Positions 42,259-51,135 of a stretch of DNA of 57,710 bases are shown here, in pieces. The stretch covers positions 1 to 57,710 of the forward strand of contig NZ_DITB01000015.1 in the NCBI RefSeq assembly GCF_002422095.1, read 5' to 3'. Source of the stretch: Flavobacterium sp. UBA6195 (GTDB lineage: Bacteria; Bacteroidota; Bacteroidia; Flavobacteriales; Flavobacteriaceae). The notes beneath the pieces were generated by a model. That model saw nothing but the letters and a program-made list of their open reading frames with translations. It was not told the DNA's origin and did not search any database. The translations under genes were made by a program, and so were the position numbers. Every line of letters starts with the position of its first letter. Positions within the stretch are counted from its first letter, which is position 1.

Positions 42259-43220
42259 TTTGTTTCGTTTAAATTTGTTATAGCGTTATATTTTTTTAAC
42301 AAAGCTTCAATAAATATTTTGTGTGTATGTGCCGCTTGTTCATAAGAAGGCAATCCACATTCTTTATTTTCTAATAAATCATTGGTAATTTGTGTGGTTA
42401 GATTACTTTGAAATTCTTGAAAAAAATCATGTTGTGCAACTGCATATTTATTTTCTACTCCTAAATGAAGAAATGCTTTTGTTCCTCCTTCTTGAATAAA
42501 CCATCGATTACCTGTTGTTGCTATTTGAAGCGTTAACGGACCTCTTTCGCCTGGAAAAGATGATAAAGCAAAAGAATCATTATTTTCCATAATTCCCGTA
42601 ATAGTTCCTGTAAATTCAACATACCCCTTACGTTTACTCTGAATTATTGTATTATCTACTCCGTCTGTATTTATACTTTTTAATTTTGAATTACTCAAAA
42701 ACACAAACAGATCAATCATGTGTAATGAATTACAACCTAAATCCCAAAATTCTCCAACAATCGAAAAATAATTTCTCCCTTTAATTTGTTTAATTTGATC
42801 TGCAATTTCTAAATAAGCTGGAGTTAATCGCCTTGGATGATTCACAAATACCTTAATTTCATATTTTGAAATTTCATTTGTAAATCGGTCATAAGCTTCA
42901 TATTCTTGGAATAGAACTTTTTCTAAAATAAGGTTCTTCAATTTAGTTCTTTGCAACAAGTCTATTGTTACCATTTCTCTTACATTAGAATTGGTTGCCA
43001 CAATGGCAACTTCAGCTTCTTTAGGATAGTTTTGGATATTTGTTATAAAATGCAATTCATGGTTATGGTCCACTTCTGTGGCTCTTTCCTTTGATACCTC
43101 TAGTGCATCTTGAGAAGGATCCATTACATAAACAGCTAATTTTTCTTTATTATACTTTAAAACTCCTTGCAAATGTCTGCTTCCTAATTGCCCAGAGCCA
43201 ACAATCACTATATTTTTCAT
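42243..43220 (-). CDS. Gfo/Idh/MocA-family oxidoreductase 1
   Basis: A 325-residue NAD(P)-binding protein. IVIVGSGQLGSRHLQGVLKY at 4-23 is the Rossmann motif. ILEKVLFQEY near 112-121 corresponds to the EKP segment, but here Pro is replaced by Val, so the usual catalytic context is altered. The C-terminal alpha/beta domain is intact. The substrate is unknown. It overlaps the next gene by 16 bases, and its start is 16 bases downstream of an acyltransferase gene. Confidence 0.87.
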   Translation of the reverse strand: MKNIVIVGSGQLGSRHLQGVLKYNKEKLAVYVMDPSQDALEVSKERATEVDHNHELHFITNIQNYPKEAEVAIVATNSNVREMVTIDLLQRTKLKNLILEKVLFQEYEAYDRFTNEISKYEIKVFVNHPRRLTPAYLEIADQIKQIKGRNYFSIVGEFWDLGCNSLHMIDLFVFLSNSKLKSINTDGVDNTIIQSKRKGYVEFTGTITGIMENNDSFALSSFPGERGPLTLQIATTGNRWFIQEGGTKAFLHLGVENKYAVAQHDFFQEFQSNLTTQITNDLLENKECGLPSYEQAAHTHKIFIEALLKKYNAITNLNETKCPIT

Positions 43221-43235
43221 ATGATTAATTTATAT

Positions 43236-43937
43236 TTATTCGTAAGGTAATTTTTCTCTACTCCAATTGATATTGTCTTTCAACTGTTTTGCTGGCAATC
43301 CGCCTAAAATGGTATGATCTTCAAATTTTTTTCCACCTACATAAGCTCTAGAAGCCACAATACAATTGTTTCCAACTTCTGCTCCTTTAGAAATATAAGC
43401 ATTATTACCTATCCATACATGATTCTTAACTTCTATACTTTTTGGCGGATTAATTCTTTTATTTGTAATTGTTGAAATTATGGAGTGAAAATCACTTGTG
43501 TTCATAACAATATCTCTACTTAACATGCAATCTTCTCCAATTCTAATTCCTGTATCTCCTTCTCCAATAATTAATATAGCACTTCCAATAGTCGTTTTTG
43601 CCCCTACTTGAATATAAGAATTACTCCCCTCAAAAACAAACGCACCATTTTCATATATCATGACTTTTTCATTTAATACCAATTGATTATTAGACCCCAT
43701 AATGGTGATTTTGGTATTTTTTAAACGACAGTTTGGGTGAATAGTAATGGTATTGTTGTTCCCTATAATTTTAATTTGAACATTTTTTCTTAGTACTCCT
43801 TCTTTAAATATAACAATATTATTTCTTCCTTTTACGGAAGAATAATTGTTAAAAAAATAACGAATATTAGCTAAGTAAACTATCCCTTTATACAAAAGGG
43901 GATGGTTGATAATTTTACGTTTAAGAGCAGCATTCAT
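43236..43937 (-). CDS. Hexapeptide-repeat (LbH) acyltransferase
   Basis: A 233-residue protein. After about 40 basic residues it is a left-handed beta-helix with repeats such as NNIVIFKEGVLRKNVQIKII and IGEGDTGIRIGEDCMLSRDI. Catalysis by a His (NTSDFHSII) and a loop VKNHVWIGNNAYISKGAEVG are typical of sugar O-acetyltransferases (WbbJ/MaaT-like). It probably acetylates a sugar residue of the polymer. The start is ATG 43937. A 55-bp gap follows the GT gene upstream. Confidence 0.88.
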   Translation of the reverse strand: MNAALKRKIINHPLLYKGIVYLANIRYFFNNYSSVKGRNNIVIFKEGVLRKNVQIKIIGNNNTITIHPNCRLKNTKITIMGSNNQLVLNEKVMIYENGAFVFEGSNSYIQVGAKTTIGSAILIIGEGDTGIRIGEDCMLSRDIVMNTSDFHSIISTITNKRINPPKSIEVKNHVWIGNNAYISKGAEVGNNCIVASRAYVGGKKFEDHTILGGLPAKQLKDNINWSREKLPYE

Positions 43938-43992
43938 TATATAGTGTTAATTTAAAATTATTATTACTTCTATAATTTATTAAATATAAAAA

Positions 43993-44934
43993 TCAATCTC
44001 TATTTTTATAATTTTCTAAGTTCCCCATGTTAAAATGGTCTAAAACGGCTCTTAATTGTGAATCATTTCCGTTTCCTTTTGAATTATAATTTAATAATCT
44101 AACATCTCCTGTCTTTGAGATGGCTATCATATCCTTATTGAATTTACTATTTGAAGCTATATTAATTCCCAGTCTGAAGGCATTAACAGACAACCACATA
44201 TCATCTGCAAACTTACATTTTTCCAAAAAAACAGCTGTATCAAAAAACGGAGCATCAAAAATTTTAGGTGGATATAGTACACCGCCCACTCCAGTCAATA
44301 AATAGGTTCCATTTACATTGTTTTTAGGACTAAAATTATGCGACCATTTTTTATAAGGTAAAATAAAATTGTCTTTAAATTGTATTTTATGAATCCTATT
44401 AGCCGCAATGGAATTAGGATATTCTCGATGAATTTTCATTAAATTCTCGATAAGATTCTCTGGATAATAACAATCATCATCTACCGTAATAACAAATGAG
44501 TTATTATACTCTTTTAAGGCATAATAATATTTAGTATGAGAACGCAAATCTTCTACTAATCTAATTTCTAAACCTCTTTTCATTTGATCTTTTAAACGAG
44601 AAGGGAGGTCTTCTAAATTAAATCGCTCCTTGTCTATCCATAAAATTATTTTATCTGCTTTATACGTTTGTCGAAATAAACATTCTATTACAATCCAAAC
44701 ATCGGCAATGCGCCCTGGAAATGAAGTTAACGAAATGACAATTTCTTTATCTCTTTTTTCTTGATTAAGTCCAATTGGATACGTATCAAATGTTTTTATA
44801 AAATGATTAGGAACCGTTCTATCTAAAATGCGTTTAATGATTCGTGCCGCAATCCGATTTATAATTTTAGAAAATATACCAAAACTTGAATCGTGAGGTA
44901 ATTTAAAATATAATTCTAGTAATACATTCATCAT
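43993..44934 (-). CDS. GT-A-fold glycosyltransferase
   Basis: A 313-residue glycosyltransferase. The motif IVISLTSFPGRIADVWIVIE (about 65-84) and the DDDCYYPENLIENL (about 162-175) metal-binding Asp motif mark it as a GT-A enzyme of a family common in polysaccharide clusters. The linking KWSHNFSPKN and FADDMWLS segments (FADDMW carries a second acidic pair) agree. The donor is unknown. The start codon overlaps the stop of the upstream GT4 gene by four bases (ATGA). Confidence 0.85.
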   Translation of the reverse strand: MMNVLLELYFKLPHDSSFGIFSKIINRIAARIIKRILDRTVPNHFIKTFDTYPIGLNQEKRDKEIVISLTSFPGRIADVWIVIECLFRQTYKADKIILWIDKERFNLEDLPSRLKDQMKRGLEIRLVEDLRSHTKYYYALKEYNNSFVITVDDDCYYPENLIENLMKIHREYPNSIAANRIHKIQFKDNFILPYKKWSHNFSPKNNVNGTYLLTGVGGVLYPPKIFDAPFFDTAVFLEKCKFADDMWLSVNAFRLGINIASNSKFNKDMIAISKTGDVRLLNYNSKGNGNDSQLRAVLDHFNMGNLENYKNRD

Positions 44935-46007
44935 GATTTCATAAATTCTAATAGTTTTTGGGCAATTTTTTCTTTAGAAAATCGTTTTACAGAGACTTGA
45001 GCATTTTTCCCAATACTTTCTCTTAAAGCATCATCTCCAATTATTTCATTAATGGCATTAGCCAATAATTTGGCAGATCTTTCAGATACCACATACCCAT
45101 CCATTTGCGGGGTAATAATATCTTCATAGGGTATATCATTAAAACAAATACATGGTAAGCCAAACGACATGGCTTCAATTAATGTATTGGGAAAACCTTC
45201 TACAACAGAAGGCAATACTAAGATTTTTGCCGATTGATACAATGTAGCTACTTGATTTACATTTCCAAGAAAAAGTACATTAGAATCTAAATTAAGTTCT
45301 TTTACTAAGGCTTTCATTGGATTGAGTAGTGGTCCCGTCCCTGCCATTTCTAGTACCCAATTAGGGTTCTTTTTTGCAACAAAATCCATAGCACGAATGA
45401 GAATCTCAGGATCTTTTTCCCAAGCAAATCTTCCTACATAAATGATTTTATTTTGTTGTTCAACATTTATTTGCTGTCTCTTATCAAACTCTGGTAAAGC
45501 ATTTGGAATAACTTGAATTTTCAGTTTTTTTCCAAATATTTTTTCTTTAAATTCCTTAGATCGTTGAGTTTGTGCAATAAAGCCTGCTGATTTAGGATAC
45601 AACCACTTTTTTAGTTGTGGAATAGGAAATTTAAATGTATAGTTTGGTATCGTTCTATCTGAAATGTAAACAGGGAATTTCAAACCTAATAGAGCTAAGA
45701 GTGTAATTGGACTGAACCAATCTCCAAACACTAAAACGCGATCAGGATTATTTTTTTTTACCTCATTTCTAATAAACAGCAATAATCTAGGGTAAAACAA
45801 TATTTTATCTGTACTACCTTTTGATCTTTCAAATGTAGGTTCAATTAATTTAATATTTGAATCTAATTTATAAAAAGGATTATGTTTTAAACACGACACA
45901 AAGGAAACTTGTAAATCACGACTTGCCCATTCATTAGCCAAAACAGTAAGTGCTCTTTCTATACCCCCTAATTTTCTTGATGGTGCAATTATTAGTATTT
46001 TTTTCAA
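44931..46007 (-). CDS. Glycosyltransferase family 4 protein
   Basis: A 358-residue GT-B enzyme. The N-terminal LIIAPSRKLGGIERALTVLAN contains the glycine-rich acceptor motif (about 5-25). The C-terminal domain has NKIIYVGRFAWEKDPEILI and LPSVVEGFPNTLIEAMSFGLP, the family-4 E-x7-E motif. It adds an internal sugar to the repeat unit. The start is TTG 46007 (MKKILIIAPSRKLG), since an ATG is not found nearby. It overlaps the following GT by four bases. Confidence 0.92.
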   Translation of the reverse strand: MKKILIIAPSRKLGGIERALTVLANEWASRDLQVSFVSCLKHNPFYKLDSNIKLIEPTFERSKGSTDKILFYPRLLLFIRNEVKKNNPDRVLVFGDWFSPITLLALLGLKFPVYISDRTIPNYTFKFPIPQLKKWLYPKSAGFIAQTQRSKEFKEKIFGKKLKIQVIPNALPEFDKRQQINVEQQNKIIYVGRFAWEKDPEILIRAMDFVAKKNPNWVLEMAGTGPLLNPMKALVKELNLDSNVLFLGNVNQVATLYQSAKILVLPSVVEGFPNTLIEAMSFGLPCICFNDIPYEDIITPQMDGYVVSERSAKLLANAINEIIGDDALRESIGKNAQVSVKRFSKEKIAQKLLEFMKS

Positions 46008-46017
46008 TTTTAAATAA

Positions 46018-47031
46018 TTATTTTATAGTTGCAATACTATCTTCAATCATCCAGCCATAAGGATTAAACTTGCCTTCGTGCCAATTCAAGTCCTCAGTCC
46101 AATATCCAGGACAATCGTAATATCCTGCTTTGTTAAAACCGTAGCTTACCTCTACTACTAATGGTTTACCATCTAAAAACACATAATCGAATGCAGCACA
46201 ATACGCCTTAATTTTAGATGCGTTTTCAAAAGATTGTTGAATTAAATCAATATCAAAAAGTTCTTTTTTATATTCTATAAAACCGCTTCCAGATGCTCTA
46301 AAATCATTTTTACGAACATGTCTTTTTATGGCAAATGCCTTATTTCCAATTACAATAACACGAATATCAAATGTATTTTGTGGAATAAAATCTTGAAAAT
46401 AAACATAACCGCATTCTCGTCCTTGAGATTTTTCTAACTGAATTGGGTATAGAATATGAGCAACTGCCTTTGCAATTTCTTTTAGATTAGTTTTTCCTAA
46501 TCTATATTTTCTGAGTTGTTCTTTAATTCCGCCAAAAGCATCGTATTGTCTAAATCCTTTCCCGAATGCTTTTCGAATGGTCTTAAATGCTTCCTCTTTA
46601 CTTTTTACTAACCAAACATTTCTAGAGCCTGCTCCTCTTCTTAACTTAAATACTTTTGGATAAGTAGTTTTTTTTGCCCATTGAAGTGCTTCTTTTTTAT
46701 CAAAAAAAGTGTGAGTGGGAACATGGGGGATATGAGTAGCTTCAAATAAATATTTTTGGCCCAACTTGTCATCAAAATGCCAAGTAGAATGATAATCTGG
46801 AAATACTTTTTTTCCTGCAATTTCTAAAGAAGCTAATAATTGTTTAGCAAAGAGCACATCCTTAGGATTTGCATGATTGTGATGCCAAAGTAATATATTA
46901 CAATCTTCTAATTGTGCTATAGCATCACTAGCATAACAGTTAACAACTTTGTATGGTATTTGATGATCTTCGCAGTATTGCATCCACTCTTCGTAAAAAG
47001 AATATGGACTATATTGTATAGCTATTTTCAT
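46018..47031 (-). CDS. ATP-grasp-domain protein (ligase-like) of the polysaccharide cluster
   Basis: A 337-residue protein with an ATP-grasp fold. The N-terminal lobe has MKIAIQYSPYSFYEEWMQYC. A lysine-rich ATP site is FKLRRGAGSRNVWLVKS. The metal-binding end is DYVFLDGKPLVVEVSYGFN. ATP-grasp enzymes join a carboxylate to an amine or thiol. Here it may attach an amino acid or other acid to a sugar, or act in making the acyl group; nothing in the sequence tells which. It ends 11 bases before the next GT and overlaps the acyltransferase start by 23 bases. Confidence 0.82.
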   Translation of the reverse strand: MKIAIQYSPYSFYEEWMQYCEDHQIPYKVVNCYASDAIAQLEDCNILLWHHNHANPKDVLFAKQLLASLEIAGKKVFPDYHSTWHFDDKLGQKYLFEATHIPHVPTHTFFDKKEALQWAKKTTYPKVFKLRRGAGSRNVWLVKSKEEAFKTIRKAFGKGFRQYDAFGGIKEQLRKYRLGKTNLKEIAKAVAHILYPIQLEKSQGRECGYVYFQDFIPQNTFDIRVIVIGNKAFAIKRHVRKNDFRASGSGFIEYKKELFDIDLIQQSFENASKIKAYCAAFDYVFLDGKPLVVEVSYGFNKAGYYDCPGYWTEDLNWHEGKFNPYGWMIEDSIATIK

Positions 47032-47608
47032 CTGTTATATCTAATATTTTAATTAGTTGAGCCGGATTACCCATTATAAGTGAATTATCTGGAAAAGAAC
47101 CTTTAACCACACTGCCAGCTGAAACTACTGAATTATTTCCTATCTTAACTCCTTTTAAAATTACTGCATTTAATCCAATCCATACATTATCCCCAATAAT
47201 TATTTCAGAAGGAGTATCTCTTCCAACAGTTCGGTCTAATGAATTTAGAATATGACCATTTGTATCAATGATGTTAACTCCAGATGCAATAACACAATTT
47301 TCACCTATTGAAATTTCTTTTTGAGCGTGAATATATACACCATTTATTCTAGAATTATTTCCAATCTTTATAACTGCTCCTTTTACATCAGTTAAGAGAG
47401 TCGTTGGAAAAGGCATCCCAGCTTGATAAAAATTTGGATTAGATCGTAAATAAACTTTTTCACCAATCGTAATTTTGTTACCACATGAAAAAATCTTTGT
47501 TGCAAAATCTATTTTTGCTCCATTTCCAATTTCAATATTTGGATTTCTTTTTTTTACCAAAAATAATTTTAGATGAAAAAGAAACTGTTTAATCTTTTTT
47601 GATACCAT
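47009..47608 (-). CDS. Hexapeptide-repeat (LbH) acyltransferase
   Basis: 199 residues from ATG 47608 (MVSKKIKQFLFHLKL; ATG 47614 is equally possible). After a basic N-terminal helix the beta-helix repeats are regular (IGNGAKIDF, IGEKVYLRSNPNF, IGDNVWIGLNAVILKGVKIG), ending in NSLIMGNPAQLIKI. It resembles sugar O-acetyltransferases of the WcaF/NodL group. It overlaps the upstream deacetylase-like gene by about 20 bases and the ATP-grasp gene by 23, so the three are probably translationally coupled. Substrate unknown. Confidence 0.88.
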   Translation of the reverse strand: MVSKKIKQFLFHLKLFLVKKRNPNIEIGNGAKIDFATKIFSCGNKITIGEKVYLRSNPNFYQAGMPFPTTLLTDVKGAVIKIGNNSRINGVYIHAQKEISIGENCVIASGVNIIDTNGHILNSLDRTVGRDTPSEIIIGDNVWIGLNAVILKGVKIGNNSVVSAGSVVKGSFPDNSLIMGNPAQLIKILDITDENSYTI

Positions 47609-48746
47609 ACTCATCTGCAATTAATTTACCAAGTTGAACACTAGTCATAAATTCTACATTTGACCATTTTTTCTTTATCTCGAATAACAACCTACCTAGT
47701 TGCTTTAAATTATTATCTCTATTATTTTGATCTAATCCTCCAATATAATTAAGTCTATGCGAAGAGATAATCGCTGGCTTATTCATATTAAAAGACATGC
47801 TAATTTCCTTTAAACAACTAGGAACACAATCTTTATTAGGACTTAATGCAGGTTCAAAAAGACAATTTCTAACGGTATATATTTGATTCCATTTGTTTTT
47901 TTGACCTGTGTAATGAAATTTTTTACTAAAAGCATGAATTTCAAAAGGTTTAAAATAATTTTGAAAAAAAGAACTTTGAATAAATTTAATCCCATTATTA
48001 TTCATAATTTCTTCATTTGCCTCATTCCATGTATAAACAGGAGCTATAAAAGATAATGAAGGATATCCAAAAATACTTTCAAATAATTTTGCTCCATCTT
48101 GCATTGTCTTAGAAACAAATTCAAGTTCTTGTGAATTACGATATAATTGACTAGCTAAATGAAATTTAACAATTTCAGGTGAAGTAGCTCTACTTAAACC
48201 ATAAACTTCCAGTTCGAATGCTTTTCTTAAACTATGATTATTATTTTTTATTTCATTTAACCATAAATAAGGACTAATATGTTCTCTTGAATGACTTTGT
48301 GGAAAAAACAATTTTTTATTAATGCCTTCTTTTACAAGCTCTAATACATTTGTTCTATTGTATTTTTCTAATGTTTGTAGGTAATCAATATAATAATATG
48401 CTTCAAAATTACTTTCTTTAATTTTCTTATAATCTGGGTTAGCAAGATTAAAGTTTGCTGTGATTATTGCAGGATTTCCATTCAAATCACTAACCGATTT
48501 TAAGACATCGAACAAAGCCACTAAATCCTCTTGCGATTCAATTGTATCGTACTTACTAAAGGCGCATTTATCAACTCTTAAATCATTTTCTAAAAGCTTT
48601 AAATACGATTGTTTGTTAGGAGTGCGCTCACCACCCCAATCATCAGATTCAATAACAACAATCTTACGATTTGTTGAAAAACCTTTATAATTATACAAAT
48701 AACCTTTTGAAGTTACCTTAGCCTTATTTAATAATGATTTTATCAT
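47589..48746 (-). CDS. Polysaccharide deacetylase-like (degenerate NodB fold) protein 2
   Basis: A 385-residue protein related to the one upstream. VIESDDWGGERTPN (32-45) is placed where NodB deacetylases have the TFDDG Asp motif, and QSHSREHIS (150-158) gives the H-x3-H metal pair (H152, H156). Remaining landmarks (FIAPVYTWNEAN, SSHRLNYIGGLD) are shared with its neighbour. Known NodB deacetylases are shorter; the whole family is, as far as I recall, uncharacterised. The stop overlaps the acyltransferase start. Confidence 0.75.
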   Translation of the reverse strand: MIKSLLNKAKVTSKGYLYNYKGFSTNRKIVVIESDDWGGERTPNKQSYLKLLENDLRVDKCAFSKYDTIESQEDLVALFDVLKSVSDLNGNPAIITANFNLANPDYKKIKESNFEAYYYIDYLQTLEKYNRTNVLELVKEGINKKLFFPQSHSREHISPYLWLNEIKNNNHSLRKAFELEVYGLSRATSPEIVKFHLASQLYRNSQELEFVSKTMQDGAKLFESIFGYPSLSFIAPVYTWNEANEEIMNNNGIKFIQSSFFQNYFKPFEIHAFSKKFHYTGQKNKWNQIYTVRNCLFEPALSPNKDCVPSCLKEISMSFNMNKPAIISSHRLNYIGGLDQNNRDNNLKQLGRLLFEIKKKWSNVEFMTSVQLGKLIADEYGIKKD

Positions 48747-49870
48747 TTACTCGAAACTAGTTCTCCTAATTGTTGACTGTTCATAAATTCTACATCAGGC
48801 CATTTTTTTGTTATAGCTTTCAACAAAGCATTTAAGAGGCGTAATGTATTGTCGCGATTTTCTTCAAAAATACCACTAGAATAATTTACGCGGTGCGAAT
48901 TAATAACTGCTGGTTTTCCCCATCGGAATGCCACATCAATTTCTGCCATACATTTAGTAACCCAATCCTCATGTGGTGCTCTACTAGGTTCAAAAGTAGC
49001 ATTTCTTCGCCAATAGGTTTGATTGAATTCGTTGGTATCGCCCCAAAATTTTTGGTCTGCTTTTACCCCTCCTTTTCCATCAGGTCTAAATTGATGTCCA
49101 TTTTGATTAAATTCTACTCCATTTGCTGCTAATACCGAATCAATATGAGTTCCTTGAATACCGCATGAAGCAATGAAACTTTTTGATTTAAAGCCAAATA
49201 ATTTTTCAAAAATCTGCAACCCATCTGCTGTAATTTCCTCAATTTGTAATTGTTGCTCCTTATCAAAATATTCAAAAGCAGCCATATAATTAAATCCGAA
49301 TGGCTTTTCGTTTGGAATACGCATTCCTAATAACGTTTTATTTTCGAAAGCAAAATTTTCAATAGGCGAATCAGAATTAATTACTTTCATCCAGCTTGCT
49401 ACATTGATATGCTCTCTACCATGAAATTGGGGATACAACATATTTTGTCCAATTCCTTCTTTTTTCCACAAATCAAAAACTTTATCATGATTAGGATACG
49501 AATTATAAGTATCCGTAATTAACTCATAATGGTATTCTTTACGATTAGAAGCAGCAATTTTTTCAAAATCAGGATTGGCTACTACTGCATTAGCTGTAAT
49601 AACCGCTGGTTGTCCGTTTTTATCTTTATTTGAAGAAAGAACTTCAAACAAAAGCTCTAAATCGGAATTACTCTCTAAACAATCATTTTTAGCAAAATAA
49701 TGTGTGTTAGCTGGAACTCCTTTCGCCATAAACTGATCGTAAACTTCACGTGATGGCATACGAATTGCTCCCCAATCGTCAGATTCTATCACTACAATTT
49801 TTCTTTTTGTAGACCATCCTCTAAAACAAACATAATTGGATGTTAGTGTTTTTCGTATAGATTGAATCAT
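48743..49870 (-). CDS. Polysaccharide deacetylase-like (degenerate NodB fold) protein 1
   Basis: A 375-residue protein with VIESDDWGAIRMPS (27-40; SDDWG at 30-34) and QFHGREHIN (148-156; H150, H154), again Asp-Asp plus His-x3-His in NodB order, and a late NSHRVNYSSG motif. It is a tandem paralogue of the next gene (ATGA overlap, four bases). They may be two subunits or act on two residues. They are not truncated and lie in the EPS operon, so removal of N-acetyl or O-acetyl groups is the likely role (inference). Confidence 0.75.
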   Translation of the reverse strand: MIQSIRKTLTSNYVCFRGWSTKRKIVVIESDDWGAIRMPSREVYDQFMAKGVPANTHYFAKNDCLESNSDLELLFEVLSSNKDKNGQPAVITANAVVANPDFEKIAASNRKEYHYELITDTYNSYPNHDKVFDLWKKEGIGQNMLYPQFHGREHINVASWMKVINSDSPIENFAFENKTLLGMRIPNEKPFGFNYMAAFEYFDKEQQLQIEEITADGLQIFEKLFGFKSKSFIASCGIQGTHIDSVLAANGVEFNQNGHQFRPDGKGGVKADQKFWGDTNEFNQTYWRRNATFEPSRAPHEDWVTKCMAEIDVAFRWGKPAVINSHRVNYSSGIFEENRDNTLRLLNALLKAITKKWPDVEFMNSQQLGELVSSK

Positions 49871-49890
49871 AATAATATGTTTTATATTTT

Positions 49891-51135
49891 TTATCTTAGA
49901 AAATCTATTAATGCAATATCATTATCTTTAATTGCTGCAATAATTGGACCTCCTAATAAAGTTAAAAGTCCAGTAAACTCAAATCCTATTCTAAATTTAA
50001 CAATAAAATAGAATAAAATTAGTGGTGTACACAGATATATAATATATTTTTCTTTTTGATCTAATTTTATATTAAAATAGGGATAAATAAGTGTTAGTGC
50101 AAACAAGTAACTTACAAATTGAAAACGATTCATACTTGGTATAAAACTTAGTACGTTAAAAACACCAACATACAATAAACAAAATGCTAGTAAATTTTCT
50201 AAAATGTAATTATTCTTTATTTTTTTCCTATTTAAAAATATTGTTGTTAACAATATTCCTATAGCCCACTTTAATGAAGATTGATAATATTTCCCTCTGA
50301 AGTTCTTATTTTCTTTAATATCATCTCGCTTTTTTTTATAATCATCATTTAAATAATCATCAGATTTTTCTATAAAATTATCAGGCAAAAATGTCAATTG
50401 ACTTTGTATCATATTTAAATTAAGCTCAGATGTAAAAAAAGAAATAATAAAAAATATGAAATATATCTTTATGAATTTTTTTCCTAAAATTTGATATAAC
50501 AAAAAAATTACAAAGGCTATACTAAATGAAAAATGTACTAATAGAGAAAGAAAAATAAAGAAATAACCCCATCTATTTTTTGTAACAAGTATTTTAAATG
50601 CTCCGTAAAAGAAAATATGCGCTCCAATAGTAAATCGCATTACGTTAATATCCCAAACGGAATAAATAAATGAAAACACTAATACGAATAATATTCCGTA
50701 CCATTTAGGTTTTTGCTTACTTAAATTTAATACAGCCCAAATATTTCGAGATAAAAAGTAACCAATAAAACCTCCTATTAATAATAAATAAATTTTAAAA
50801 TCAGATGTAAAACGCGATGTAATAAAAGACAATAAAGGTTGAATAAAATCATAGGTTCCTTCCTTAAAAAGAGTTACAAAATATTCTCCAATACTCATTT
50901 GCAAATCATGGTGAATTAAAAATTTTTGTTTGTAACGATTAATATCAGAACCTGCATTTCCAATTACAAAAGAATAACCATAAAAAGCACTAAACATCCA
51001 TACAATATTTTTAGTCCAAAATTCTCTATATTGTTTTATTGCAATTATCAAAGCAACTAAAGGAGAAAATAAAAAAACTAAAAAAATGTAGGATCTATTA
51101 TTTTGACTATTATGATTAATTGTTGTATTATTCAT
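49891..51135 (-). CDS. EpsG/Wzy-like O-antigen or EPS polymerase
   Basis: A 414-residue membrane protein with some ten hydrophobic segments. The periplasmic loop near residue 65 (NAGSDINRYKQKFLIH) has the DxxxY motif expected in EpsG-family polymerases. SIWDINVMRFTIGAHIFFYG and the late FVSYLFALTLIYPYF are also typical. It should polymerise the flipped repeat units. The start overlaps the sialyltransferase-like gene by eight bases. Because Wzy sequences are so divergent, the call rests on topology, the motif and context. Confidence 0.82.
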   Translation of the reverse strand: MNNTTINHNSQNNRSYIFLVFLFSPLVALIIAIKQYREFWTKNIVWMFSAFYGYSFVIGNAGSDINRYKQKFLIHHDLQMSIGEYFVTLFKEGTYDFIQPLLSFITSRFTSDFKIYLLLIGGFIGYFLSRNIWAVLNLSKQKPKWYGILFVLVFSFIYSVWDINVMRFTIGAHIFFYGAFKILVTKNRWGYFFIFLSLLVHFSFSIAFVIFLLYQILGKKFIKIYFIFFIISFFTSELNLNMIQSQLTFLPDNFIEKSDDYLNDDYKKKRDDIKENKNFRGKYYQSSLKWAIGILLTTIFLNRKKIKNNYILENLLAFCLLYVGVFNVLSFIPSMNRFQFVSYLFALTLIYPYFNIKLDQKEKYIIYLCTPLILFYFIVKFRIGFEFTGLLTLLGGPIIAAIKDNDIALIDFLR

